From Legionella genomosp. 1 (GTDB lineage Bacteria > Pseudomonadota > Gammaproteobacteria > Legionellales > Legionellaceae): 8,147 nucleotides of DNA. Within the stretch, counting starts at the first letter, position 1, and the number at the start of each line of letters is the position of its first letter. The DNA is taken from NCBI GenBank assembly GCA_945901145.1, contig CAMDJY010000059.1, positions 1-8,147 of the forward strand. The letters run 5' to 3'. The notes under the pieces were generated by a model. The model searched no databases. It was given only the letters and a program-made list of their open reading frames with translations, and was not told where the DNA came from. Of the stretch, positions 1 through 7,369 are shown piece after piece. A program made the translations under genes and the position numbers.

Positions 1-23
1 TTACGAAGATAAAGAGTAATGTA

Positions 24-1052
24 TTGAAAACCATAACCATTGCAATTGATGCGATGGGAGGGGATCATGGCGTAAATGTTGTGATCCCAGCTTGTGTTCG
101 TGCAATACGAAAAAATCCTAAATTATGTTTATTGCTTGCAGGTGACCATGATCAGATCAAGAGTCATTTAGCAAAGCAGGGGATTTCAAAGCATCATCAG
201 TTAACGATTATGCATACCACTGAAACAGTTGCTATGGACGAGCTTCCTTCCCACGCACTTCGTAATAAAAAAGATTCGTCGATGCGAGTTGCCCTTAATT
301 CGGTGAAAGAAGGCACTGCTGATGCTTGTGTGAGTGCCGGTAATACGGGTGCTTTAATGGCAACGGCGCGTTTTGTGTTAAAAACGCTTCCAGGCATTGA
401 CCGACCAGCGATTATTGCGGAGCTTCCAACTAGAAAAGGACGGACACGAGTCATTGATTTGGGTGCTAATGTTGATTCTTGTGCTGAGCATTTGTTTCAA
501 TTTGCGGTGATGGGATCGGCTCTTGTACAAGCCATTGATCATAAAGAACATCCCAAGATTGCAGTGTTGAATATTGGTGTCGAAGAAATTAAGGGCAATG
601 ATCAAGTCAAACGTACTGCCCATATCTTATCAGAATGTAAATTACTATCTTATGTCGGTTATGTTGAAGGCGATCAGTTTTATTCTGGCGAGGTTGATTT
701 GATCGTCTGTGATGGTTTCGTTGGTAATGTTGCATTAAAAGCCAGTGAAGGCATTGCTAACTTGATGTTAACTACTTTGAAAGAATCGTTTACGCAAAAT
801 TGGTGGTCTAAATGTGTCGGTCTGCTTGCGAAACCCGCGCTGATGCATTTAAAAAAACGCATGGATCCAGCACGTTATAACGGTGCTTGTATGTTGGGTT
901 TGAATGGTATTGTGATTAAAAGTCATGGTAGTTCGTCAGACATTGCGTTCGAATTTGCAATTGAGCAAGCTGTTTTGCAGGTAAAAAACAACGTTGTTGA
1001 TTTAGTTCGAGATAAAATTTCGGATTTCATGCACCAAGGGCTTTTATTGTAG
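24..1052 (+). CDS. plsX: Phosphate acyltransferase PlsX (acyl-ACP:phosphate acyltransferase)
   Basis: PlsX converts acyl-ACP and phosphate into acyl-phosphate, the acyl donor for PlsY in the first step of phospholipid synthesis; it is a peripheral membrane or cytoplasmic enzyme. The 342-residue protein is full length (the E. coli protein is about 356). Family motifs run in order: IDAMGGDHG (residues 8-16), [10 protein letters not shown] (104-113), IDLGANVDS (144-152), CDGFVGNV (229-236) and [14 protein letters not shown] (292-305). The start is TTG at 24, placed directly before the conserved N-terminus, with AAAGAG (11-16) as a plausible ribosome binding site 7 bases upstream. The ATG at 19 is in another frame and stops after two codons. 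The reading frame is open to the window edge but has no better start. In relatives plsX follows rpmF and precedes fabH; here fabD follows directly, after a short gap. Identification is very secure; the start is likely. Confidence 0.97.
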   Translation: MKTITIAIDAMGGDHGVNVVIPACVRAIRKNPKLCLLLAGDHDQIKSHLAKQGISKHHQLTIMHTTETVAMDELPSHALRNKKDSSMRVALNSVKEGTADACVSAGNTGALMATARFVLKTLPGIDRPAIIAELPTRKGRTRVIDLGANVDSCAEHLFQFAVMGSALVQAIDHKEHPKIAVLNIGVEEIKGNDQVKRTAHILSECKLLSYVGYVEGDQFYSGEVDLIVCDGFVGNVALKASEGIANLMLTTLKESFTQNWWSKCVGLLAKPALMHLKKRMDPARYNGACMLGLNGIVIKSHGSSSDIAFEFAIEQAVLQVKNNVVDLVRDKISDFMHQGLLL

Positions 1053-1072
1053 TTTTTTTATAGTGAATTCTT

Positions 1073-1078
1073 GGAGGA
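1073..1078 (+). promoter_or_regulatory. Ribosome binding site of fabD (decides a TTG start)
   Basis: GGAGGA is a near-perfect Shine-Dalgarno sequence ending 7 bases before TTG at 1086. It overlaps the codons just after an alternative in-frame TTG at 1071, so that upstream start would lie inside its own ribosome binding site region. This supports 1086 as the true start. Confidence 0.8.
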
Positions 1079-1085
1079 TTGTTCT

Positions 1086-2060
1086 TTGACAAAAGTTGCC
1101 TTTGTATTCCCAGGTCAGGGTTCGCAGTCACTAGGCATGCTTGCCGAGCTTTATGTACAATACCCAATTGTTAAGACTATTTTTGATTCTGTTTCAGAAC
1201 ATTTAAACTATGATGTCTGGTCATTAACGCAAGAGGGTCCGCTTGAGGTATTAAATCAAACAGCGCACACTCAGGTGGCCATGTTGACGGCTGATGTTGC
1301 AGTGTTCAGAGTACTTGATCTGCATGTATCATTGCCAAAAAATGTATTGATGGCAGGACATAGCTTAGGTGAGTATTCTGCCTTAGTTTGTGCAGATGCT
1401 CTGTCACTTAACGATGCTGCTTATTTAGTTCAGCAACGTGGACAGCTGATGCAAAATACAGTACCCGTTGGTCAGGGTGCAATGGCTGCTATTGTTGGTT
1501 TAACCGATGAACAAGTTAAAAATATTTGTGAGCAAATCACTTCTAATAACCAAGATAATCTACAGGTCACGCCTGCTAATTTTAATGCGATTGGTCAGGT
1601 TGTGATTGCCGGTCATACGGATGCTGTTAAACAAGCAGTTGCTTTAGCAAATCAACAAGGTGCACGTTTGGCAGTACAAATACCCGTGAGTGTGCCTTGC
1701 CATTGTCCATTGTTAGCTTCTGCAAGCGCAGTTTTTATGAAAAATCTTGAAGCAACCCACTTTGAAATACCCAAACGCACGGTCGTAAGTTCTGTCGATT
1801 TACAGCAGTATGATGAGATTGATGAGATGCGCAAAAAGTTAGCTGCTCAGCTGTATTTACCGGTTCGTTGGGTTGAAACGATTCAAACGTTGCAGGCACG
1901 AGCTGTGACGCATTTTTTTGAATGCGGTCCAGCTAAAGTCTTGTCAGGTTTAATTAAACGGATTGATAAATCACTCCATGTGATGAGTGTAAATGATCCA
2001 TCAAGTGTAGAGGATGCGCTGCAGTTACTTCATTCATTCAAGGAGCAAGAAATTGTCTAG
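1086..2060 (+). CDS. fabD: Malonyl-CoA:ACP transacylase FabD
   Basis: FabD moves the malonyl group from malonyl-CoA to holo-ACP, supplying the elongation unit for type II fatty-acid synthesis in the cytoplasm. From the TTG at 1086 the protein is 324 residues, close to the usual 300-310. It begins MTKVAFVFPGQGSQ, with the oxyanion-side glutamine at residue 11. The nucleophile Ser93 lies in GHSLGE, Arg118 (binds the malonyl carboxylate) in QQRGQ, and the catalytic His206 in SVPCHC. A C-terminal block, HFFECGPAKVLSGL, is typical. A small oddity is Cys205 just before the catalytic His, where E. coli has Ser, and SSVD replaces the usual NNVD segment. fabH, which normally precedes fabD, is missing. 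The 3' end overlaps the fabG start by 8 bases, which suggests translational coupling. Function is very secure. Confidence 0.97.
   Translation: MTKVAFVFPGQGSQSLGMLAELYVQYPIVKTIFDSVSEHLNYDVWSLTQEGPLEVLNQTAHTQVAMLTADVAVFRVLDLHVSLPKNVLMAGHSLGEYSALVCADALSLNDAAYLVQQRGQLMQNTVPVGQGAMAAIVGLTDEQVKNICEQITSNNQDNLQVTPANFNAIGQVVIAGHTDAVKQAVALANQQGARLAVQIPVSVPCHCPLLASASAVFMKNLEATHFEIPKRTVVSSVDLQQYDEIDEMRKKLAAQLYLPVRWVETIQTLQARAVTHFFECGPAKVLSGLIKRIDKSLHVMSVNDPSSVEDALQLLHSFKEQEIV
2040..2045 (+). promoter_or_regulatory. Ribosome binding site of fabG inside the fabD 3' end
   Basis: AAGGAG ends 7 bases before TTG at 2053. It lies within the last codons of fabD, so ribosomes finishing fabD are close to the fabG start. 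It favours TTG 2053 over the upstream in-frame ATG at 2014, which would add 13 residues with no resemblance to the FabG N-terminus. Confidence 0.75.
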
Positions 2061-2799
2061 TTTGCACGGTAAAATTTCATTAGTCACGGGTGCGTCACGT
2101 GGGATTGGAAAAGCAATTGCTCAGGAATTGGCGCAAAAAGGTTCTCAGGTCATTGGCACGGCAACAACACCAGATGGAGCAGCTGCAATTAATGAATATT
2201 TTGCACAAGAGGGCTTAACTGGTGAAGGTGTTATTTTAGATGTAACCAGCACTGAAAGTGTTGAGGCGCTGTTTCAATTATTATCTGAACATCAAAAAAT
2301 TCCACAAATTTTAGTTAATAATGCCGGCATAACTTCGGATAATTTGTTACTGCGGATGGAAGATGATGAGTGGTATCGCGTCATTGAAACGAATCTTAAT
2401 GCTATCTATCGTTTAACTAAAACTTGTCTCAAGCCTATGTTTCGTGCAAGATGGGGCCGTGTTATTACTATTGGTTCAGTTGTTGGTAATTCTGGCAATA
2501 GTGGGCAAGTGAATTATACAGCGGCTAAAGCTGGTGTGATTGGTTTTTCGAAATCTCTCGCTCAGGAAATTGGCAGTCGAAATATTACTATCAACGTTGT
2601 TGCTCCGGGCTTTATTGATACGGATATGACTGCGGCTTTACCTGAACTTGTGAAAGAAGAAATGCAAAAACGTATTCCTTTGAGAAGATTTGGACAGGCC
2701 CGTGACGTCGCTTTAGCAGTTGCTTTTTTAGCTTCTGATGATGCAAATTACATTACAGGTGAGACCATTCATGTCAATGGTGGGATGTATATGGCCTAA
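2053..2799 (+). CDS. fabG: 3-oxoacyl-ACP reductase FabG
   Basis: FabG is the NADPH-dependent reductase of the fatty-acid elongation cycle, reducing beta-ketoacyl-ACP to (R)-3-hydroxyacyl-ACP. It is a short-chain dehydrogenase that normally acts as a cytoplasmic tetramer. The 248-residue product (E. coli 244) has the cofactor loop TGASRGIG (residues 12-19), NNAG (89-92), and the complete catalytic set Asn114, Ser142 (in IGSVVG), Tyr155 and Lys159 (YTAAK). The C-terminus ITGETIHVNGGMYMA is typical of FabG rather than of a general short-chain dehydrogenase. The TTG start is chosen for its Shine-Dalgarno sequence and for family length; TTG at 2062 is a weaker alternative. The gene overlaps fabD by 8 bases and is followed by acpP after 56 bases. 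No odd residues were seen in the active site. Confidence 0.97.
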   Translation: MSSLHGKISLVTGASRGIGKAIAQELAQKGSQVIGTATTPDGAAAINEYFAQEGLTGEGVILDVTSTESVEALFQLLSEHQKIPQILVNNAGITSDNLLLRMEDDEWYRVIETNLNAIYRLTKTCLKPMFRARWGRVITIGSVVGNSGNSGQVNYTAAKAGVIGFSKSLAQEIGSRNITINVVAPGFIDTDMTAALPELVKEEMQKRIPLRRFGQARDVALAVAFLASDDANYITGETIHVNGGMYMA

Positions 2800-2855
2800 G
2801 TGAGCCGCTGATGTTATTTAGAAAATTTAATAAACTATAAGAGGAAATGCACAAT

Positions 2856-3098
2856 ATGAGTACAGTAGCAGAACGAGTTCGTAAAATTGTTGTTGAACAA
2901 TTAGGCGTTAAGGAAGAAGAGCTCAAAAATGATGCTTCGTTTGTGGATGATCTAGGTGCGGATTCGTTAGATACCGTTGAGTTAGTGATGGCCCTTGAAG
3001 AAGAATTTGAAACAGAAATTCCTGACGAAAAGGCTGAGAAAATTACAACTATTCAAGAAGCAATTGATTATATTGAATCTAATTTGGATAAAGAATAA
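2856..3098 (+). CDS. acpP: Acyl carrier protein AcpP
   Basis: AcpP carries growing acyl chains on a 4'-phosphopantetheine arm and serves fatty-acid, phospholipid and lipid A synthesis. The 80-residue acidic protein has the strictly conserved attachment site, Ser37 in [11 protein letters not shown] (residues 34-44), and the recognition helix [16 protein letters not shown] is almost the E. coli sequence. The start is ATG 2856, giving MSTVAERV as in E. coli (MSTIEERV). AAGAGGA at 2839-2845 lies 10 bases upstream. The in-frame ATG at 2847 sits one base after that site, too close to be used. In most gammaproteobacteria fabF follows immediately; here a terminator follows, so acpP is the last gene of the fab unit. 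Identification is essentially certain. Confidence 0.98.
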   Translation: MSTVAERVRKIVVEQLGVKEEELKNDASFVDDLGADSLDTVELVMALEEEFETEIPDEKAEKITTIQEAIDYIESNLDKE

Positions 3099-3137
3099 GA
3101 CAAAATATTAATGTTTTGCCTTGTGAAATCGACCAGC

Positions 3138-3171
3138 CACCTTTTCTGTTTTAAAAGAAAAGGTGTTTTTT
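3138..3171 (+). terminator. Intrinsic (rho-independent) terminator after acpP
   Basis: CACCTTTTCT (3138-3147) and AGAAAAGGTG (3156-3165) form a perfect 10-bp stem with an 8-base loop, followed at once by six T (3166-3171). This is a classic intrinsic terminator. It separates the fab unit from the tmk unit, at the place where fabF, pabC and mltG lie in many relatives. The stem is only partly GC, so some read-through into tmk is possible. Confidence 0.9.
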
Positions 3172-3192
3172 AGTTGATAAAAAGGATAAGGC

Positions 3193-3834
3193 ATGGCTGG
3201 GCATTTCATTGTACTTGAAGGGCTAGAAGGTGCTGGCAAATCATCGGCAATCTCCACCATTAAACGTTTTTTATATCCGCTTGGTTTGGAATTGGTAATC
3301 ACGCGTGAACCAGGTGGTACAGAAGTTGGTGAAGCCGTTCGACAGATTATCAAAACAAGTATTCCTGATGAGCCACTTGATCCTTGCGCAGAGTTGCTTT
3401 TATTTTATGCAGCTCGTGTGCAATTGATAGAGCGTGTCATTCGCCCAGCGCTTGCACGGGGTGCTGTTGTGCTTGCTGATCGTTTCGAATTATCAACGTT
3501 TGCTTACCAAGGTGGGGGACGTAAAATTAATTTCGAATTTATTCAACAGTTATCGGTGGCTTGTGTACGGGGGTTACAACCTGATCTTACTTTGTTTCTT
3601 GATTTAAAACCTGAACAAGGCTTAGAGCGTGCAATCATGCGCGGTAAAATCGATCGCATTGAATCTGAATCAATTGATTTTTTTCATGATGTTTATCACG
3701 CTTATCATGATAATATAACAAAATTTCAAAACGTTGTTATGATTGATGCAAGTAAGCCCCTGGGTAAAGTGCAGCATCTGATACGTGCTGCATTGCAAAA
3801 TTATATGGATACTCATGGACAACGCGTTACCTGA
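3193..3834 (+). CDS. tmk: Thymidylate kinase (dTMP kinase)
   Basis: Tmk phosphorylates dTMP to dTDP with ATP, an essential step of dTTP supply. The 213-residue protein has the same length as the E. coli enzyme. The P-loop GLEGAGKSS spans residues 10-18, followed by REPGGT (38-43), the DRF motif with its basic/acidic pair (Asp96-Arg97), and STFAYQGGGR (101-110). The LID region RAIMRGKIDRIESESIDFF (146-164) carries basic residues as in the E. coli-type enzyme. ATG at 3193 follows AAAGGA (3181-3186) by 6 bases. The gene is the first of a tight + strand run. No clear promoter is visible in the 21 bases after the upstream terminator, so transcription may start within or before the terminator region or depend on read-through. 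The 3' end overlaps holB by 20 bases. Confidence 0.97.
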   Translation: MAGHFIVLEGLEGAGKSSAISTIKRFLYPLGLELVITREPGGTEVGEAVRQIIKTSIPDEPLDPCAELLLFYAARVQLIERVIRPALARGAVVLADRFELSTFAYQGGGRKINFEFIQQLSVACVRGLQPDLTLFLDLKPEQGLERAIMRGKIDRIESESIDFFHDVYHAYHDNITKFQNVVMIDASKPLGKVQHLIRAALQNYMDTHGQRVT

Positions 3835-4807
3835 TCTTATCTCTATTGACTCGATTGCTTCGCATCACGCAATTTGGTCGCGTATGCAATATATTTTGGA
3901 AACAAAGAAAATTCCCCAGGGATTATTATTTATGGGTCCTGAGCATGCAGGGGTTTTATCTTTTGTTTACCGCTTTATCGCCTCCGTATTTTGTGATGAG
4001 ACATCAGCGCCTTGCGGACAGTGTGGGTCTTGTTCGCGTATTATTAAAAATATTCATCCTGATATTTCTGAAATTACCTTTGAGGCGACAAGTCGTGTGA
4101 TTAAAATTGATCAAGTGCGATCATTGCAACATGACGTGTATCAAACACCACAATGTGCAAGGGTGCGCTTTATTTTGATACATCCGGCAGATAAAATGAA
4201 TCGGGGGGCTGCGAATGCTCTTTTAAAAATACTTGAAGAGCCACCGTCGCATATTGTATTTATTTTAATTGCTGAGCAAACGCATACGATTTCAGCGACA
4301 ATTTTAAGCCGTTGTCAAAAATTTATTTTTCCTCCGCCTGAGTGTTTAAATCGTCCAATTGATTTTGAGTATCTGCAAATTTGTAATTATTATGCAAAGA
4401 CTGCAAGTCGATCTCAATTATTCCAAATTCGACAAGAATTTATACAGTCTATTCAGGATTTAATTGACGGTCGAGTCGATGTATGTCGTTTGGCGATGGC
4501 ATGGAAGGATTATAATCTCGATGATTTATTGTGGTTTTTATATTTACTGACAGCGAGTTTAATCTTAGATACGATGCGCGATGTATCAAAGTGTACTGAT
4601 TCTGGTTTAATTTCACTCGTGAAAACGCTTAATATTCGTTTTATCCAGCCGTTACATTTGTTCTCACAACTCGATTTGCTCCTAACGTTTATGCAAAAAA
4701 AGCAGTATAATATTTCTCTCAATCCTGTACTTATTATTGAAACTTTTTTATTAAGTTATCTCGAGAGTTCTCATGAATCCATCTATCGAAAAACCGCAGC
4801 TGGTTGA
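3815..4807 (+). CDS. holB: DNA polymerase III delta prime subunit HolB
   Basis: Delta prime is the stator subunit of the clamp loader that places the beta sliding clamp on primed DNA. The 330-residue product (E. coli 334) has an AAA+ fold. The P-loop region GPEHAGVLSF (about residues 41-50) lacks the lysine and serine/threonine needed for ATP hydrolysis, as expected for delta prime, which acts without ATPase activity. The zinc-binding cysteines are Cys60, Cys67, Cys70 and Cys73, followed by HPDI. AANALLKILEEPP (132-144) and the SRC motif (165-167), whose arginine acts on a neighbouring subunit's ATP site, are conserved. The C-terminal third is divergent, as usual for HolB. The start is ATG 3815 with GGA 5 bases upstream; GTG 3785 is a weaker alternative. 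The gene overlaps tmk by 20 bases and tatD by 35. No PilZ-domain gene follows, unlike in many gammaproteobacteria. Confidence 0.93.
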   Translation: MDNALPDLISIDSIASHHAIWSRMQYILETKKIPQGLLFMGPEHAGVLSFVYRFIASVFCDETSAPCGQCGSCSRIIKNIHPDISEITFEATSRVIKIDQVRSLQHDVYQTPQCARVRFILIHPADKMNRGAANALLKILEEPPSHIVFILIAEQTHTISATILSRCQKFIFPPPECLNRPIDFEYLQICNYYAKTASRSQLFQIRQEFIQSIQDLIDGRVDVCRLAMAWKDYNLDDLLWFLYLLTASLILDTMRDVSKCTDSGLISLVKTLNIRFIQPLHLFSQLDLLLTFMQKKQYNISLNPVLIIETFLLSYLESSHESIYRKTAAG

Positions 4808-5573
4808 CTCCCATTGTCATTTGAATCAAATTGATTTAAAAGATTTTAATTTTGATCTTGATGTCGTCATGCAACAGGCACGAGATGAAGGCGTTGTGCA
4901 TTTTTTATGTGTATGTATTGGTTTAAACGATGTTCCTATCTTGGAACAAATTATCCAACGCTATCCAGATGTCAGTATGTCTATAGGGGTCCATCCCAAT
5001 GAACCATTTGACCAAGTTGTTACTCAAGAACAGCTGGTTACTTTAGGACGGCATTCCCGTTGTATTGCAATTGGGGAAACTGGTTTAGACTATTATAGAG
5101 TTACAGAAAACAGTCTGCTGGAACAGCAGCGCAATCGATTTCGTGATCATATTCAAGCCGCAAAAATTCTTGGTAAACCCTTAATTATTCACACGCGTGA
5201 GGCGGCAGAAGACACCTTACGTATCATGATTGACGAACATGCTGCCGAAGTGGGTGGGGTATTGCATTGTTTTTCAGAAAACTGGGATATCGCAACACGT
5301 GCGCTTGCCTTAAATTTTTATATTTCATTTTCAGGGATTCTGACGTTTAAAAATGCGATTGCTTTGCAGGAGGTTGCCAGACGTGTTCCTCTTGATCGGA
5401 TCTTAATCGAAACAGACTCGCCTTATCTGGCTCCAACGCCGCTTCGGGGCCGACAAAATCACCCAGCACTAGTCAAGCATGTGGCAAAAATGCTGAGTGA
5501 ATTACGTAATGTTAGTTATGAGACAATTGCCGCGGTAACTACGGAAAATTTTTATCGTTGTTTTAACGGTTAA
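4773..5573 (+). CDS. tatD: TatD-family metal-dependent hydrolase/DNase (YcfH-like)
   Basis: This is an amidohydrolase-fold metal enzyme of the TatD/YcfH family, members of which act as DNases in DNA repair or degradation; the substrate in this organism is not known. The 266-residue protein is full length. All metal ligands are in place: His14 and His16 (DSHCHL), Glu102 (IGETGLDYYR), His140 (IIHTREA), His165 (VLHCFSEN) and Asp215 (ETDSPYLAP). The place directly after tmk-holB matches E. coli ycfH, so YcfH is the nearest named relative; the symbol tatD is used in the broad sense. ATG 4773 follows GAGAG (4763-4767) by 5 bases and lies 35 bases inside holB, indicating coupled translation. No other in-frame ATG lies near the conserved N-terminus. 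Confidence 0.93.
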   Translation: MNPSIEKPQLVDSHCHLNQIDLKDFNFDLDVVMQQARDEGVVHFLCVCIGLNDVPILEQIIQRYPDVSMSIGVHPNEPFDQVVTQEQLVTLGRHSRCIAIGETGLDYYRVTENSLLEQQRNRFRDHIQAAKILGKPLIIHTREAAEDTLRIMIDEHAAEVGGVLHCFSENWDIATRALALNFYISFSGILTFKNAIALQEVARRVPLDRILIETDSPYLAPTPLRGRQNHPALVKHVAKMLSELRNVSYETIAAVTTENFYRCFNG

Positions 5574-5585
5574 GGCTAATTAAAT

Positions 5586-6860
5586 ATGAACAGTTTAGCT
5601 TGGAATAAGCAGACTAAAAAAAATGCGTATTTAATTTTCTTCTTGGGTGCTTTATTTTATTTATACGAATTTGTGTTGCAAGTCGCACCAAGCGTTATGG
5701 CAGCACCCATGATGCAAACTTTTCATGTGACAGCTGAAGGGTTTGGGATAATTTCTGCATTTTATTTTTATGCCTACGCCCCAATGCAACTTCCCGCGGG
5801 GGTTTTATTTGATAGATATGGCCCACGGAAATTGATGACGGCTGCCTTGTTATTATGTAGTTTTGGATCTTTTTTCTTTGCTGCCACGGATAGTGTGGTG
5901 ACCGCTGCTATCGGTCGTATGTTGATTGGCATTGGTTCTGCTTTTTCATTTATTGGTGTTTTAGTGCTTTTATCACGCTGGTTTCCGCCAACACATTTTG
6001 CTATTTTAGCGGGAATTGCTCAGACCATGAGTTCGGTCGGGGCTATCTTTGGTGAAATGCCTTTGGCTGCTTTGATACAAATGACCGGATGGCGAGCAGC
6101 GAGTTTTATTCTTGCTGCAGTGGGCCTGTTACTTGCAGGGTTACTGTGGTTGTTCATTCGAGATTATCCGGATCAAGCAACCCAGTCGTTGCCAACACAA
6201 CGTTTTCGTGATGAATGGCAACGTTTAAAAGCCGTCTGTCGCCATCGTTATACTTGGCAAACTGGGTTGTATGCCTGTTCAATCTGGACGCCAATTGCCG
6301 TATTTGCTGTTTTATGGGGTGTTCCGTATTTGCAAGAAAAATATCATGTTAGTGTCATCATGGCTTCAGGATTGTGTAGCATGATTTGGATTGGTATTGG
6401 TGTCGGGAGTCCTTTCTTAGGATGGGTCAGTGATAGATTCAAAAGTCGTCGTTTCGCGCTAGGTTTAAGTGCTTTGTGTGGTCTGGGAGCATCACTTTTA
6501 TTGCTTTATGCGACGCACTTACCTATGGCTTGGATGTATTTTGTTTTAGTTTTATTGGGTTTTGGTGCTGGGGGGCAAACCGTGAGTTTTGCTGTGGTGA
6601 AAGATAATAATCCACATCATTTGGTTGGTACGGCATCTGGTTTTAATAATCTATCAGTGCTGATTGGTGGTGCGTTATTTCAACCCTTGGTAGGTGTGAT
6701 TCTCCAGCATAGTGGGACAATCCGTTTTGTCAATGGCGTCTGGGTCTATGCTATTTCCAGTTATCAACAAGCATTATTAGTGATGCCCTGTTCATATTTA
6801 GTAAGCTTATTATTAGTTCTATTCGTCATGAAAGAATCCTACCATCAGAATGTGCCATGA
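5586..6860 (+). CDS. Major facilitator superfamily transporter, resembling the Pht (phagosomal transporter) group
   Basis: This is a 424-residue inner-membrane protein with about twelve hydrophobic segments, roughly at 15-36, 54-76, 83-101, 106-130, 138-160, 171-191, 228-248, 258-280, 289-308, 313-337, 350-374 and 390-416. A hydrophilic central loop (about 192-225) divides the two halves. The MFS loop motif GVLFDRYGPRK (72-82) lies between helices 2 and 3, and a second copy, GWVSDRFKSRR (279-289), between helices 8 and 9. The N-terminal stretch FYLYEFVLQVAPSVM (24-38) and FYFYAYAPMQLPAGVLFDRYG recall the Pht-type transporters of Legionella, Coxiella and Francisella, several of which move amino acids or nucleosides. 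That likeness is from memory and the substrate cannot be read from sequence. ATG 5586 follows AAGG (5572-5575) by 10 bases, 12 bases after tatD, so it is co-transcribed with replication and repair genes that have no obvious link to transport. Confidence 0.9.
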   Translation: MNSLAWNKQTKKNAYLIFFLGALFYLYEFVLQVAPSVMAAPMMQTFHVTAEGFGIISAFYFYAYAPMQLPAGVLFDRYGPRKLMTAALLLCSFGSFFFAATDSVVTAAIGRMLIGIGSAFSFIGVLVLLSRWFPPTHFAILAGIAQTMSSVGAIFGEMPLAALIQMTGWRAASFILAAVGLLLAGLLWLFIRDYPDQATQSLPTQRFRDEWQRLKAVCRHRYTWQTGLYACSIWTPIAVFAVLWGVPYLQEKYHVSVIMASGLCSMIWIGIGVGSPFLGWVSDRFKSRRFALGLSALCGLGASLLLLYATHLPMAWMYFVLVLLGFGAGGQTVSFAVVKDNNPHHLVGTASGFNNLSVLIGGALFQPLVGVILQHSGTIRFVNGVWVYAISSYQQALLVMPCSYLVSLLLVLFVMKESYHQNVP

Positions 6861-6864
6861 GGAG
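6859..6864 (+). promoter_or_regulatory. Ribosome binding site of ruvC (decides a TTG start)
   Basis: GAGGAG overlaps the TGA stop of the transporter gene and ends 6 bases before TTG at 6871. The in-frame ATG at 6850 lies upstream of this site, within the transporter gene, and would add seven residues absent from RuvC proteins. The site therefore supports TTG 6871. Confidence 0.75.
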
Positions 6865-6870
6865 TTTGAG

Positions 6871-7368
6871 TTGACAGTAATTTTAGGGATTGATCCAGGC
6901 TCAAGGGTGACAGGCTATGGTGTTATTAAGTCAGAAGGACAAAAAATGAGTTACATCGATAGTGGGTGTATCCGAACGTCTGGAGGTGAGTTGAGCCCGC
7001 GTTTATTAGAAATATTTAATGGAATTTGCGAGTTGATGGAAGCCTACAGGCCGCAGGAAGCGGCGATTGAGCAAGTTTTTATGCATAAAAACGTCAATGC
7101 AGCGTTAAAATTAGGTCATGCCCGTGGTGTTGCCATGGTTGCTGTTGCTTCACATCGGATTCCGATTTATGAGTATTCCCCGCGGCAAATGAAGCAAGCT
7201 TTAGTTGGATATGGCGCCGCGCAAAAAGAGCAAGTCAAGCAGATGGTGATGTGTTTATTAGATTTAAAACAAGCACCACAAACTGATGCTGCTGATGCAT
7301 TGGGCATTGCGATTTGTCATCGACATATGCATACTGGATTACAAAAATTATTAGGCATTGGAGTATAG
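6871..7368 (+). CDS. ruvC: Crossover junction endodeoxyribonuclease RuvC (Holliday-junction resolvase)
   Basis: RuvC is a dimeric, magnesium-dependent nuclease that cuts Holliday junctions made by recombination and moved by RuvAB. From TTG 6871 it is 165 residues (E. coli 173) and begins MTVILGIDPGSRVTGYG, almost the E. coli N-terminus. The four acidic catalytic residues are present at the same Met-included positions as in E. coli: Asp8, Glu67 (AAIEQVF), Asp139 and Asp142 (TDAADALGIA). The junction-contacting Phe70 (VFMHKN) and the block ALKLGHARGVAM are also conserved. It lies 10 bases after the transporter stop and is followed by ruvA after one base, so the two are surely co-transcribed. 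The C-terminus is slightly short but no motif is lost. Confidence 0.97.
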   Translation: MTVILGIDPGSRVTGYGVIKSEGQKMSYIDSGCIRTSGGELSPRLLEIFNGICELMEAYRPQEAAIEQVFMHKNVNAALKLGHARGVAMVAVASHRIPIYEYSPRQMKQALVGYGAAQKEQVKQMVMCLLDLKQAPQTDAADALGIAICHRHMHTGLQKLLGIGV

Positions 7369-7369
7369 T

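Noticed and set aside
1..19. Possible 3' end of an upstream gene such as rpmF
   Set aside because: Two frames reach a stop here (LRR-stop at 10-12, YEDKE-stop at 17-19). plsX is often preceded by rpmF, but four to five residues are too few to identify anything.
197..862. Minus-strand reading frames opposite plsX, and similar ones opposite fabD, the acpP-tmk junction, holB and ruvA
   Set aside because: They lie wholly or mostly against well-identified genes, lack ribosome binding sites worth noting and resemble no known protein.
1053..1059. Run of seven T after the plsX stop, as a possible terminator
   Set aside because: No convincing stem precedes it, and the next gene has a strong ribosome binding site only 14 bases on.
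2800..2846. Possible promoter for acpP in the fabG-acpP gap
   Set aside because: TATAAG at 2836-2841 resembles a -10 box, but there is no -35 match at 16-18 bases and it would leave almost no leader before the ribosome binding site.
3085..3111. TTGGAT...TATTAA as a promoter for tmk
   Set aside because: Only a 3 of 6 match to the -35 consensus with a 15-base spacer, and transcripts would then run straight into the terminator at 3138-3171.
3846..4100. Second + strand reading frame inside holB
   Set aside because: It is a shadow of holB in another frame, with no recognisable motif; holB has the full family signature.
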